Of a DNA stretch of 16,997 nucleotides, positions 1 through 7,120 are shown piece after piece. Made by a program: the position numbers and the translations under genes. Numbering within the stretch: the first letter of the stretch is position 1; each line of letters opens with the position of its first letter. The notes under the pieces were generated by a model. It saw nothing but the letters and a program-made list of their open reading frames with translations. It was not told the DNA's origin and did no database searches. This DNA comes from an uncultured Blautia sp. (GTDB lineage Bacteria > Bacillota > Clostridia > Lachnospirales > Lachnospiraceae), in assembly GCA_900541985.1 (NCBI GenBank), contig UQLX01000045.1:1-16997 (forward strand). The letters run 5' to 3'.

Positions 1-148
1 CCTTGCGAGGCTTCCGTCGGTAAGCCTGTGTTAGCTGCTGCCACCGAGCACGCTGCCTGAGCCGTCAGGCGAGTTCGTGCGAATGGCAGCAAATCAGCAC
101 ACAGGTTTACCAGGAAACGCAGCATAGCACTATGATCTGTCTTTTTTT
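1..148 (+). other. large structured hairpin element, possible ncRNA, unidentified
   Basis: The sequence can fold into one long arm. GGTAAGCCTGTG (19-30) pairs with 100-111, GCTGCCA (37-43) with TGGCAGC (84-90), GCACG (48-52) with CGTGC (76-80), and GCCTGA (55-60) with TCAGGC (65-70) around a GCCG loop. An outer TTCC (12-15) can pair with GGAA (113-116). A small CATA/TATG hairpin (123-134) and a run of seven T (142-148) follow, which fits a transcript ending on the plus strand. The helices are separated by internal loops, as in structured RNAs. I could not match it to 6S RNA, SRP RNA, RNase P or any riboswitch I know. It may begin left of the window. The strand is a guess based on the T-run. 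Confidence 0.45.
123..148 (+). terminator. weak terminator-like hairpin plus T-run
   Basis: CATA-GCAC-TATG forms a 4-bp stem (123-134). After a short spacer comes a run of seven T (142-148). The stem is weak, so termination would probably need the large hairpin upstream. It suggests that any transcript of the structured element is read rightwards. Confidence 0.3.
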
Positions 149-176
149 CATATGCATCGTCTGTGGGGAATAAAAA

Positions 177-184
177 ACAAAATT
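177..184. repeat. 8-bp target site duplication, left copy
   Basis: ACAAAATT directly precedes the GG that starts the left inverted repeat. It is identical to 1343-1350. ISL3-family elements make 8-bp duplications, so this fixes the element boundary. Confidence 0.9.
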
Positions 185-1342
185 GGTTTTTCCGTATATT
201 TACGTATCAGTAACATTCCTATACATCAACTTTGCTGATAACAAATGCCTTCCGCAGCGCCCATACATGGTGCGCTTGACCATCTTTAAGCGACTGTTAG
301 TTTCTTCTACAAAACCATTACTTTTATCACTTGCAACTGCATTTTCAACTGCTTCAATATCTTTTTCTAATCCTTTAGCAAATGAAGCAATTTCCTTTAT
401 AGTCAATTTTTTATAGCGTTCTATAAACAGATACAACAAGGAGATATTCTTCTTGCCAAATATTGTTCGGAATTCAGATACGCAGGCACCGATTTCATAT
501 AAAACATCATATTTATCCCAAAGAAATTTTTTATGTATATCCGTCAGTTCGATTCCCATCCATATATGATTAAAAATCCCGGCACGTGTTATATAGTCAG
601 CGTCCATACTTTTCTTAAAACCAGTACGTTTTGTACCAAGACTGTTCCCACCGGAACGATACTTCTTCACTGTTCCAATGTCTTTCCCGGTTCTCCTTGC
701 TATTTCAGCAATCCCCAGTCCTTGTTTATGCATTTCCTGTATCTGTTGGATTAATAATAAACATTTCTCCTCCCTGGCAGTTAGGTTACCCACAATGGCA
801 GTGGTTTTTTTTACGCCCTATGGAACTGGGATTTTTTTGATGTTCGCTTTTTTCTGGGATGATTGTCTCCTTTGCATGAGGAATAGCAGTCGTTGCAGGT
901 ACTTCTCTCCCAAGTATTTTATTAACTGCCTCCAACAGGTTTTGGTGTAAATGAAAACGATCGGCAATCTGCATTGCATCTGGAAGAACTTCTTCAATTG
1001 CTCGTGCATAAGCACTTGCTCTGTCTCTTGTGATTGTTGTGACATGCTTGTTTTGTTCCAGCCAGGCTTTTAAGGTATTTTCATCACGTCCCTCTAATAC
1101 CGCAACCGGAGCATGGCAGTGTCTCCGCTGATTGCTATATTCATTGAGTTTAAAATCCTTGCTGCTCCTTCACAGCTCGTTTCCAATGCCAGTTGTGTTA
1201 CCAAATCAGCAAGCCTTTCCGTCATGCGACTATATCCGTTAAGTTCCATAAACACCATTATCCTTTATCAAAAACATTTACAGTCATTATAGTATACTCT
1301 GCACAAATTTTCCATCATTAAACGTAAATATACGGAAGAACC
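185..1342 (-). mobile_element. ISL3-family insertion sequence, degenerate (1158 bp)
   Basis: The element is bounded by inverted repeats starting GGTT(T/C)TTCCGTATATTTACGT. The left copy is 185-205 and the right copy, read on the minus strand, is 1342-1322. They match at 20 of 21 positions. An identical 8-bp ACAAAATT flanks both ends, as expected for ISL3 transposition. The only gene inside is a broken ISL3-type transposase on the minus strand. Complete ISL3 elements are usually about 1.3-1.5 kb, so the shorter length agrees with the internal deletions seen in the transposase. Intact ends mean it could still be moved by a related transposase acting in trans. It sits just after the stop codon of the exporter gene at 1366. 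Confidence 0.92.
200..1258 (-). pseudogene. ISL3-family transposase, internally deleted and frameshifted
   Basis: Read on the minus strand, the pieces line up with an ISL3 DDE transposase. The first piece (from the ATG at 1258) has GYSRMTERLADLV and an ISGDT segment and then hits a stop. In another frame from about 1117 come VLEGRDENTLKAWL, ITRDRASAYA (second catalytic Asp) and IADRFHLHQNLLEAVN, ending near 786. A third frame (793-200) carries a helix-turn-helix and the C-terminal SNGFVEETNSRLK-MYGR signature with the catalytic Glu. Missing are the N-terminal zinc ribbon before GYSRMTERL and the roughly 40-residue part between ISGDT and VLEGRD that holds the first catalytic Asp (VDDFA motif). 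There is also a frameshift near 790. The stop at 200-202 lies inside the inverted repeat. The protein cannot be an active transposase. Confidence 0.9.
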
Positions 1343-1350
1343 ACAAAATT
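1343..1350. repeat. 8-bp target site duplication, right copy
   Basis: ACAAAATT directly follows the CC that ends the right inverted repeat. It is identical to 177-184. Confidence 0.9.
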
Positions 1351-1365
1351 CACCTATTCCCACAA

Positions 1366-3093
1366 TCAGGATATCTGATAGTAATGGGCATAAATTCCAT
1401 TTCTGGCAAGGAGTTCCTCATGGGTTCCTCTTTCTGCAATCCCATTATCTGCCACGACCAGGATCTCATCCGCATTTCGGATGGTGGAAAGCCGGTGCGC
1501 TATGGTGATGGTCGTTCTGTTTTTTGAAAGCTCTTCCAGGCTTTTCTGAATCCAGCGCTCGCTTTCGTTATCCAATGCACTGGTAGCTTCATCCAGGATC
1601 AGGATCGGAGGATTTTTCAGAAATACTCTGGCAATGGAGATCCTTTGCTTCTGTCCGCCGGAAAGACGGGTTCCACGTTCTCCTACAAAAGTATCGTACC
1701 CATCCGGAAGAGACAGGATGAAATCATGGATATTTGCTTTTTTTGCGGCATCAATGATTTCTTCCATAGAGGCGGAAGGTTTTCCATAGGCAATGTTTTC
1801 TTTGATGCTTCCCCCAAAAAGATAAATATCCTGCTGTACAAGACCGATCTGATTTCTCAGACTTTCCAATGTCAGTTTTCTTACATCCTGACCATCCACA
1901 GTGATCCTGCCTCCTGTAGCATCATAAAATCTTGGAAGCAGGGAGCAAATTGTTGTTTTTCCACTTCCGGACGGGCCTACCAATGCAATCGATTTTCCGG
2001 CCGGAATCTTAAAGGAAATGTGATCCAGCACCGGAGTCTCGTCATCACTGTAATGGAAGGATACGTCTTCGTAGAAAACCTCTCCTTTTACATTTTTCAA
2101 CGGCTCTGCATCCGGTGCATTTACGATCTCCGGTTCTGTTTCCATTACTTCGAGGAAACGGCGGAAACCGGAAAATCCCTTCTGCATCATCTCGATCAGT
2201 TCCACCAATATCTGGATCGGGCTTACAAATATTCCGATATAGAGTGCATACATGGCAAGATCTCCGGCATTCATTTTCCCTCTGGCGACCAGCCAGCCTC
2301 CAAATACCAGAGTAACCAGATACATCATTCCCTGAAAGAATCGGTTCCAGCCCATAAAATTACCCATACAGCTGTAATTTGCATTTTTAGAGCGAAGAAA
2401 AGCATGATTGCTTTTTCCAAATTTCTCACGCTCTACATTTTCATTGGCAAAGGACTGCACCACACGGATTCCTGCCAGTGTATCCTGCAGACTGGAATTC
2501 ACATCCCCGATCTTCCTGCGGTTATCCATAAAGGTTTCCTGCATTCTTTTATTCTGTTTCATGGAAAACAGCAGCATCACAAAAACAAGGAGCAGAAGCG
2601 GGATTGCAAGTCTCCAGTTGATCAGAAACAAAAATACAAAAGATCCCACGATTTTAATGAGGGAAATAAAAAGATTCTCCGGACCATGGTGTGCAAATTC
2701 CGAAATATCAAAAAGATCCGATACCAGTTTGCTCATCATCTGACCGGAATTATTCTGATCGTAATAGGAAAAGGACAGCTTTTCATAGTGGTCAAACAGC
2801 TGCCGGCGCATATCCCGTTCCATTTTTGCCCCCATCATGTGTCCCTGATAGCCAACATAGTAGACACAGAAGCTCTGGATCAGATACATGGCAAGAAGCG
2901 CGGCTCCAATAGGAAGAAGAGCTTTCAGGATTCTGGAAGGTTCTTCCGTAAAAATTGTTGCTGTCAGTATTCTCAGTATCTGAGGAAATGCGAGATCCAC
3001 CATACTGATGATTGCCGCGCAAAAAAGATCCAGAAAAAACACTGTCTTATAAGGTCCGTAATAACGGATAAATTTTTTCAGCGTGTACATCAT
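1366..3093 (-). CDS. ABC exporter half-transporter (membrane domain fused to ATPase, MsbA/BmrA-like)
   Basis: This 575-residue protein has an N-terminal six-helix exporter domain (hydrophobic stretches near residues 17-38, 56-80, 141-178 and 252-302). A nucleotide-binding domain follows: Walker A GPSGSGKTT (373-381), Q-loop around Q420-Q421, signature LSGGQ (477-481), Walker B ILILDE (497-502) and switch His533. Such half-transporters work as dimers in the membrane and export lipids, drugs or peptides; the substrate cannot be told from sequence. The ATG at 3093 has an AAAGGATG ribosome site before it. It lies 84 bp after the sensor kinase stop and has its own promoter, so it may be co-regulated or independent. 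No peptidase domain is present at the N-terminus, so it is not a bacteriocin-processing exporter. A partner gene is not seen, so a homodimer is likely. Confidence 0.9.
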   Translation of the reverse strand: MMYTLKKFIRYYGPYKTVFFLDLFCAAIISMVDLAFPQILRILTATIFTEEPSRILKALLPIGAALLAMYLIQSFCVYYVGYQGHMMGAKMERDMRRQLFDHYEKLSFSYYDQNNSGQMMSKLVSDLFDISEFAHHGPENLFISLIKIVGSFVFLFLINWRLAIPLLLLVFVMLLFSMKQNKRMQETFMDNRRKIGDVNSSLQDTLAGIRVVQSFANENVEREKFGKSNHAFLRSKNANYSCMGNFMGWNRFFQGMMYLVTLVFGGWLVARGKMNAGDLAMYALYIGIFVSPIQILVELIEMMQKGFSGFRRFLEVMETEPEIVNAPDAEPLKNVKGEVFYEDVSFHYSDDETPVLDHISFKIPAGKSIALVGPSGSGKTTICSLLPRFYDATGGRITVDGQDVRKLTLESLRNQIGLVQQDIYLFGGSIKENIAYGKPSASMEEIIDAAKKANIHDFILSLPDGYDTFVGERGTRLSGGQKQRISIARVFLKNPPILILDEATSALDNESERWIQKSLEELSKNRTTITIAHRLSTIRNADEILVVADNGIAERGTHEELLARNGIYAHYYQIS

Positions 3094-3125
3094 TCTTTCT
3101 CATCCTTTCGCAATATTCCTCTGCT

Positions 3126-3154
3126 ATTATAGACTCTATTTTTCCCAAATACAA
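3126..3154 (-). promoter_or_regulatory. sigma-A type promoter for the ABC exporter gene
   Basis: On the minus strand TTGTAT (3154-3149) is followed by a 17-bp spacer and a perfect TATAAT (3131-3126). The start codon is at 3093. This promoter lets the exporter be transcribed separately from the two-component genes upstream. Confidence 0.7.
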
Positions 3155-3177
3155 TGCTGTAACTTCTCTTTTTCTCT

Positions 3178-4551
3178 CTATTCCGCCGGAAAACGTATCC
3201 CCACATCATAAGTTCCTGTTTCACGTCTGAGAAATTTCATATTTCCTCCATGAGCCCGTGCAATCTGTCGTGCAAGCCGAAGTCCCATAATATGGATCTT
3301 TTCTGTCTGTGTATCCATGTTTTCTACTACAACCTGCGGAATTCCCGTTCCGGAATCTGTTATACAAAAGCATGCCATTCCGTCCTTTTCATAAAGACGG
3401 ATCCTGATCTGACATCCCTGGGGATTATGGCGCACGCTGTTCCCGATCAGATTGCGGAGCGCACGTTTGACCAGATTTCCATCTGCAAAAACAGCTGCTT
3501 TTTCCATTTCCGGAGAAATATCCAGTTCCACCTCTGTCTGCCCGTTTTCGCTTTCCAGTTCTTCATTGTAAAGATCTGCCGTACATTCTCTTAACAGCAG
3601 CGCCGGAGAACACTTTTCAAGATGCAGCGGCTGCGCATCATAGGCAAGCTTTGAAGTAAGATTCAGATCCGAAACCAGCTGACTGATCAACTGGCTTTGC
3701 CTGCATATGGTATCCGTGATTCTTTTTTCCTCTTCTGTCAGATTTGAACTCTTTGCCAGCCTGTCTGTATATCCTACGATCAGAGCCAGAGGAGTACGGA
3801 TATCGTGAGAAACTCCGGAAATCCATTCGGTTCTGGCCTGATCCCTTTTATTCAGCCGCTGTTTCTGTTCCTGAAGGATTTCTGATGTATGATTGATCTG
3901 AAGTGCCAGATCACGGGTCATGCCTTTTTCTTTCAGCCGTACCGGCTCCTGTCTGGACAGTTTTTCCACACCGGTTCCCAGCGGCTTTAATGCCAGATAA
4001 AAACGATATCCAAGAAGGAAGACAAAAAACAGAATCACCACAGCATTGACCAGAAAGATTATTTTCAGGTACTGGGGAATCACAGCGATATCATTCAAAG
4101 GAAAAATTTCGCTGTATCTGGCAAAAAAATTTGGATCCAGTCCCACTACAAGAAGAAGCTTTCCTGTATCCCACACTGCTACAGGATAATCATTGAGATA
4201 CCATCTGCTGAATTTTGCCACCTCTGCATTACTGTAGGAATGTTCAAAATGAGCAGGCAGTCTCCACTCCCAGACTACCTGTCCGTTATTATCAAGTCCC
4301 ATACACCATTGAATATCCGAATCATTCAGTTCCTGAATCCCTTTGTCTCCCAGTTTCCATTCTCCATTTTCCCAAAAAAGTGCATCGCTGATCGCTTCCA
4401 GTGTACTTCTTCGGAAATCCTGTCTCCTGGACACCTGCATTTTTTGATATCCCAGGGAAAAAAAAGCAATCATATTACTGAGCAGGATCACACAGATGAT
4501 TGCTCCTGCCGTAAAAGAATAGCGTCTGATGATCCGAAAGAGGCTTCTCAT
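3178..4551 (-). CDS. sensor histidine kinase of a lantibiotic-type two-component system
   Basis: This 457-residue membrane kinase has a first transmembrane helix near residues 13-35, an extracytoplasmic domain of about 125 residues, and a second helix near 164-186. The HisKA H-box is SGVSHDIRTPL with phospho-acceptor His249. The catalytic domain has the N-box NLIGNSVRHN (Asn371), the G1 box DSGTGIP (399-405) and a G2-like stretch near MGLRLARQIA. It overlaps the response regulator by 4 bp (ATGA), so the two are translationally coupled. The divergent neighbour is a LanFEG-type transporter. That layout matches CprK/CprR-CprABC of Clostridioides difficile, where the kinase senses lantibiotics; sensing of such peptides here is an inference from context. 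The extracytoplasmic part is larger than the very short loop of BceS-type kinases, so direct ligand sensing is plausible. Confidence 0.88.
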   Translation of the reverse strand: MRSLFRIIRRYSFTAGAIICVILLSNMIAFFSLGYQKMQVSRRQDFRRSTLEAISDALFWENGEWKLGDKGIQELNDSDIQWCMGLDNNGQVVWEWRLPAHFEHSYSNAEVAKFSRWYLNDYPVAVWDTGKLLLVVGLDPNFFARYSEIFPLNDIAVIPQYLKIIFLVNAVVILFFVFLLGYRFYLALKPLGTGVEKLSRQEPVRLKEKGMTRDLALQINHTSEILQEQKQRLNKRDQARTEWISGVSHDIRTPLALIVGYTDRLAKSSNLTEEEKRITDTICRQSQLISQLVSDLNLTSKLAYDAQPLHLEKCSPALLLRECTADLYNEELESENGQTEVELDISPEMEKAAVFADGNLVKRALRNLIGNSVRHNPQGCQIRIRLYEKDGMACFCITDSGTGIPQVVVENMDTQTEKIHIMGLRLARQIARAHGGNMKFLRRETGTYDVGIRFPAE

Positions 4552-5270
4552 ACACGCCCTCCCCGGTCAGCTGCCAGCCGATACCCCAGTCCCCGGGCGG
4601 TCAGAAGCCACTGGGGATGGGAGGGATCCTCTTCGATTTTTTCTCTTAAATGCCGGATATGAACCATAAGCGTATTCTCATATCCGTAATATCCATCTCC
4701 CCAGGCGGCATTGCACAACGCGTCAAAGGTGACGATCCTGCCTCTGTTCTCATTGAGTTTTTTCAAAAGGATCAGCTCCTTGGCTGTAAAAGGAGTTTCT
4801 TCTCCTCTGTACCGGACAATCCCGTAATCAAAAAGAATCTCATGGTTTCCCAGACATAAACAGTTCTCCTCGTTCTTGTCCGGCTCTTCCTGTCGATAGC
4901 TTCTTTTCAAAATGGCACTCACTCTCAGCACCAGCTCCGGAGGAAGAAACGGCTTGGTAATATAGTCATCCGCCCCAAGTCCCAGTCCGAAAAGCCGATC
5001 CCTGTCTTCGTCCTTTGCAGAAAGAAATAAAATAGGAATATCCGACTGCTCTCTCATTCTCTGGAACAAACGAAATCCGTCCCCGTCCGGAAGCATCACA
5101 TCCAGAACTGCCATATCCAGTTTTTCTCTCTGAAACACTTCCAGCGCTTCATGGACGCTTCCTGCCTTTACTATATTTTTATAACCGCCCTGCTTCAAAA
5201 TATCTGTGATCATTTCTACCAATTCCCGATTATCATCCACCAACAGGATCTTACGTTCATATAATTCCAT
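4548..5270 (-). CDS. OmpR/PhoB-family response regulator
   Basis: This 240-residue protein has an N-terminal receiver domain with acidic Asp12-Asp13, phospho-acceptor Asp57 (VLDVMLPDGDG), switch Ser84 and Lys106 (ITKPF). The C-terminal winged-helix DNA-binding domain ends in RGLGYRLA. A GGGAGG ribosome site stands 5-6 nt before the ATG at 5270. The gene is first in a two-gene operon with the kinase and is divergent from the LanFEG-type transporter. OmpR-family regulators bind direct repeats spaced by one DNA turn. Four such repeats lie in front of the transporter promoter (5352-5395), so that operon is its probable target. The repeats also overlap the upstream flank of its own promoter, so autoregulation is possible. 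Confidence 0.92.
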   Translation of the reverse strand: MELYERKILLVDDNRELVEMITDILKQGGYKNIVKAGSVHEALEVFQREKLDMAVLDVMLPDGDGFRLFQRMREQSDIPILFLSAKDEDRDRLFGLGLGADDYITKPFLPPELVLRVSAILKRSYRQEEPDKNEENCLCLGNHEILFDYGIVRYRGEETPFTAKELILLKKLNENRGRIVTFDALCNAAWGDGYYGYENTLMVHIRHLREKIEEDPSHPQWLLTARGLGYRLAADRGGRV

Positions 5271-5308
5271 AAAAACCTCCCGATTTTATGTTTCCGATTT
5301 CTTTTCCT

Positions 5309-5337
5309 ATTATAATTTATTTTTTATCTCATTCCAA
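5309..5337 (-). promoter_or_regulatory. sigma-A promoter for the regulator-kinase operon
   Basis: On the minus strand TTGGAA (5337-5332), a 17-bp spacer and a perfect TATAAT (5314-5309) precede the response regulator, with a start near 5302. The strong boxes suggest basal expression without an activator, unlike the divergent transporter promoter. Confidence 0.75.
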
Positions 5338-5351
5338 CTGCTGCCGAAAAA

Positions 5352-5395
5352 GTTAAGGTAAAAATAAGGTTCAGTTAAGCCTCACCTAAGCCTGA
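5352..5395 (+). promoter_or_regulatory. four 11-bp direct repeats, probable response-regulator operator
   Basis: The core TAAG recurs at 5354, 5365, 5376 and 5387, exactly 11 bp apart each time. The four 11-mers are GTTAAGGTAAA, AATAAGGTTCA, GTTAAGCCTCA and CCTAAGCCTGA, with an approximate consensus NTTAAGsyTCA. They end just upstream of the -10 box of the transporter operon and cover the place where the -35 box should be. Tandem sites on one helical face are typical for OmpR-family activators. Confidence 0.75.
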
Positions 5396-5406
5396 TCTTT
5401 TATACT
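5378..5406 (+). promoter_or_regulatory. activator-dependent promoter of the LanFEG operon
   Basis: TATACT (5401-5406) is a good -10 box. At 17-bp spacing the -35 position (5378-5383, AGCCTC) shows no consensus and falls inside the direct repeats. This is the layout of a promoter that needs a bound activator. The transcription start would be near 5413 and the ribosome site is at 5430-5437. Confidence 0.65.
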
Positions 5407-5444
5407 TGTTTCAGATCAGAAAAGAACTCAAGGAGGTATTTGAT

Positions 5445-6359
5445 ATGGGACCTGTGATTGTTACAGATTCTCTCACAAAAAAATATAAAGCAAAAGCCGT
5501 GGTAGATCAGCTTGATCTCCGTGTACCGGGAGGAAGTATTTATGGTTTTCTCGGTCCTAACGGCGCCGGAAAATCCACTACACTGAAAATGCTTCTTGGT
5601 TTGGTCAGACCCACCGAAGGACACATTCAGATTCTGGGAAAAGATCTGGATTCCCGAAATCGCTTAAATATCCTTTCCGAAACAGGCTCACTGATCGAAG
5701 TGCCTGCCTATTATGGACATTTAAGCGGAAAAGAGAATCTTCAGATCGTCTGTACTTTAAAAAATGTACCGGAAAAGGAAATCCAGAGAGTGCTTCATGT
5801 TGTCCGTATGGAGGGACAGCAGAACAAAAAAGTCAGCCAGTATTCCCTTGGCATGAAGCAGCGGCTTGGACTTGCCGCTGCCCTTCTTGGAAATCCCAAG
5901 CTTCTTCTGCTGGACGAACCTACAAACGGGCTGGATCCTGCCGGAATTCAGGAAATGCGTGAGCTGATCTGTTCTCTTCCTGCTGCTTTCGGAATCACCG
6001 TACTGATTTCCAGCCATCTTCTTTCTGAAATGGATCAGATGGCCACCCATGTAGGAATCATCAATCAGGGACAGCTGATTTTTCAGGACAGCTTAAATGT
6101 CCTGCACGAACACAGCCGGGGGCGTCTTTACCTGCACACCTCAGATGATCAGACAGCTCTCCTGGTTCTGAAAAATTCCGGTATTCCTGCTCAATGGAGA
6201 GACGGACGTCTCAGCCTGAATCTGATGGAAGACAGTAAGGTCATGCATGCAGCAGCGCTTCTGGTAAACTTCGGAATCGGGATTCTGCGTCTGGAAGAAC
6301 AGCAGATGAGCCTGGAGGACATCTTCCTTCAGCTTACAGGAAAGCAGGTGAGTTTATGA
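5445..6359 (+). CDS. lantibiotic-protection ABC transporter, ATP-binding subunit (LanF/CprA type)
   Basis: The start is placed at the ATG at 5445 because AAGGAGG stands 7 nt before it; an in-frame codon at 5406 lies in the promoter. The protein then has 304 residues. It shows Walker A GPNGAGKSTT (37-46), signature YSLGMKQR (133-140), Walker B LLLLDEP (153-159) and His191. At the Q-loop position it has GSLIEVPAYY, with Glu85 instead of Gln. This 'E-loop' is known from LanF proteins of lantibiotic immunity transporters. A C-terminal domain of about 90 residues follows the ATPase core. It should pair with the two permeases downstream to expel membrane-bound peptide. It overlaps the next gene by 4 bp (ATGA). 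Confidence 0.88.
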   Translation: MGPVIVTDSLTKKYKAKAVVDQLDLRVPGGSIYGFLGPNGAGKSTTLKMLLGLVRPTEGHIQILGKDLDSRNRLNILSETGSLIEVPAYYGHLSGKENLQIVCTLKNVPEKEIQRVLHVVRMEGQQNKKVSQYSLGMKQRLGLAAALLGNPKLLLLDEPTNGLDPAGIQEMRELICSLPAAFGITVLISSHLLSEMDQMATHVGIINQGQLIFQDSLNVLHEHSRGRLYLHTSDDQTALLVLKNSGIPAQWRDGRLSLNLMEDSKVMHAAALLVNFGIGILRLEEQQMSLEDIFLQLTGKQVSL

Positions 6360-7117
6360 TCAGATGTTTGTCGTCACAGTTACATGCGGAGCATCAGAAA
6401 ATCAGACACACGAAAGCGCTTCTTGTTCCCCTTGGCTTTCTGGGTTTTTATTTTCTGTGGACTATGTGGCAGATCAGTTCCATGAAGCCATATGAATTCC
6501 CGACCGGATATGCCATGCTGTTTTATCAGCTTCCTGTCATGAATGCGATCCTTCTTCCCCTGATGATCTCCGTGATCGCCAGCCGGATCTGTGATATGGA
6601 AGTCAAAGGAGATACTTTGAAGCTTCTCTATACCATACAGAAACCTGGCAGTTTTTTCGACTACAAATACCTGAACAGCTTCCGATATCTGGTATTTTTC
6701 ATCATCGGGCAGGGACTGCTGATCCTGTTTTTCGGCAGTCTAAAAAAATTTGGCGGTTTCCGGTCAGAAGATTATCTCCTTTATCTCCTCACTGTCCTTA
6801 TCGTCAGTGCAGTGATACTTGTGATCCAGCAGACCCTGTCTCTTCTTTCAGAAAACCAGCTTTTTCCTCTGGGAGTCGGAATTGCCGGAAGTTTTCTTGG
6901 ACTTTTTTCCATGTTTTTCCCTGCCGCTGTGGCAAGATTTGTCCTCTGGGGATACTATGCCGCTTTTTCTACCGTGGGAATGGACTGGAACAAAGACACA
7001 AGGATCATCCATTATTATGAAATTCCCTTCCCCACTCATAAATTTATCCTATTTCTGACCTTTGGAGTTTTAATATTCCTGCTGTGCCGGACTGTTTTCA
7101 GCAAAAAGGAGGTATAG
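6356..7117 (+). CDS. lantibiotic-protection ABC transporter permease (LanE/MutE/CprB type)
   Basis: This 253-residue protein has about six hydrophobic segments, near residues 21-39, 58-76, 105-126, 140-160, 168-200 and 230-248. It has no ATPase domain. Its start overlaps the stop of the ATPase gene (ATGA), and the next permease begins 3 nt after its stop, so the three proteins are made together. An N-terminal stretch of the type QLHAEHQKIRHTKAL before the first helix is shared in style with the next gene and is common in the MutE/EpiE and MutG/EpiG permeases. Such permeases form a heterodimer with the third gene product. The target peptide cannot be inferred. Confidence 0.83.
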   Translation: MIRCLSSQLHAEHQKIRHTKALLVPLGFLGFYFLWTMWQISSMKPYEFPTGYAMLFYQLPVMNAILLPLMISVIASRICDMEVKGDTLKLLYTIQKPGSFFDYKYLNSFRYLVFFIIGQGLLILFFGSLKKFGGFRSEDYLLYLLTVLIVSAVILVIQQTLSLLSENQLFPLGVGIAGSFLGLFSMFFPAAVARFVLWGYYAAFSTVGMDWNKDTRIIHYYEIPFPTHKFILFLTFGVLIFLLCRTVFSKKEV

Positions 7118-7120
7118 ATC

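Noticed and set aside
1..148. 6S RNA, SRP RNA, RNase P RNA, cobalamin riboswitch or integron attC site
   Set aside because: None of the conserved sequence blocks of these (for example the SRP GGTCAGG-GGAAGGAAGCAGCC core, or the GTTRRRY/RYYYAAC pair of attC) is present.
1645..3132. Long plus-strand open frame of 495 codons opposite the ABC exporter
   Set aside because: It is antisense to a well-supported exporter gene, has no family motifs and a Cys/His/Ser-rich composition typical of shadow frames.
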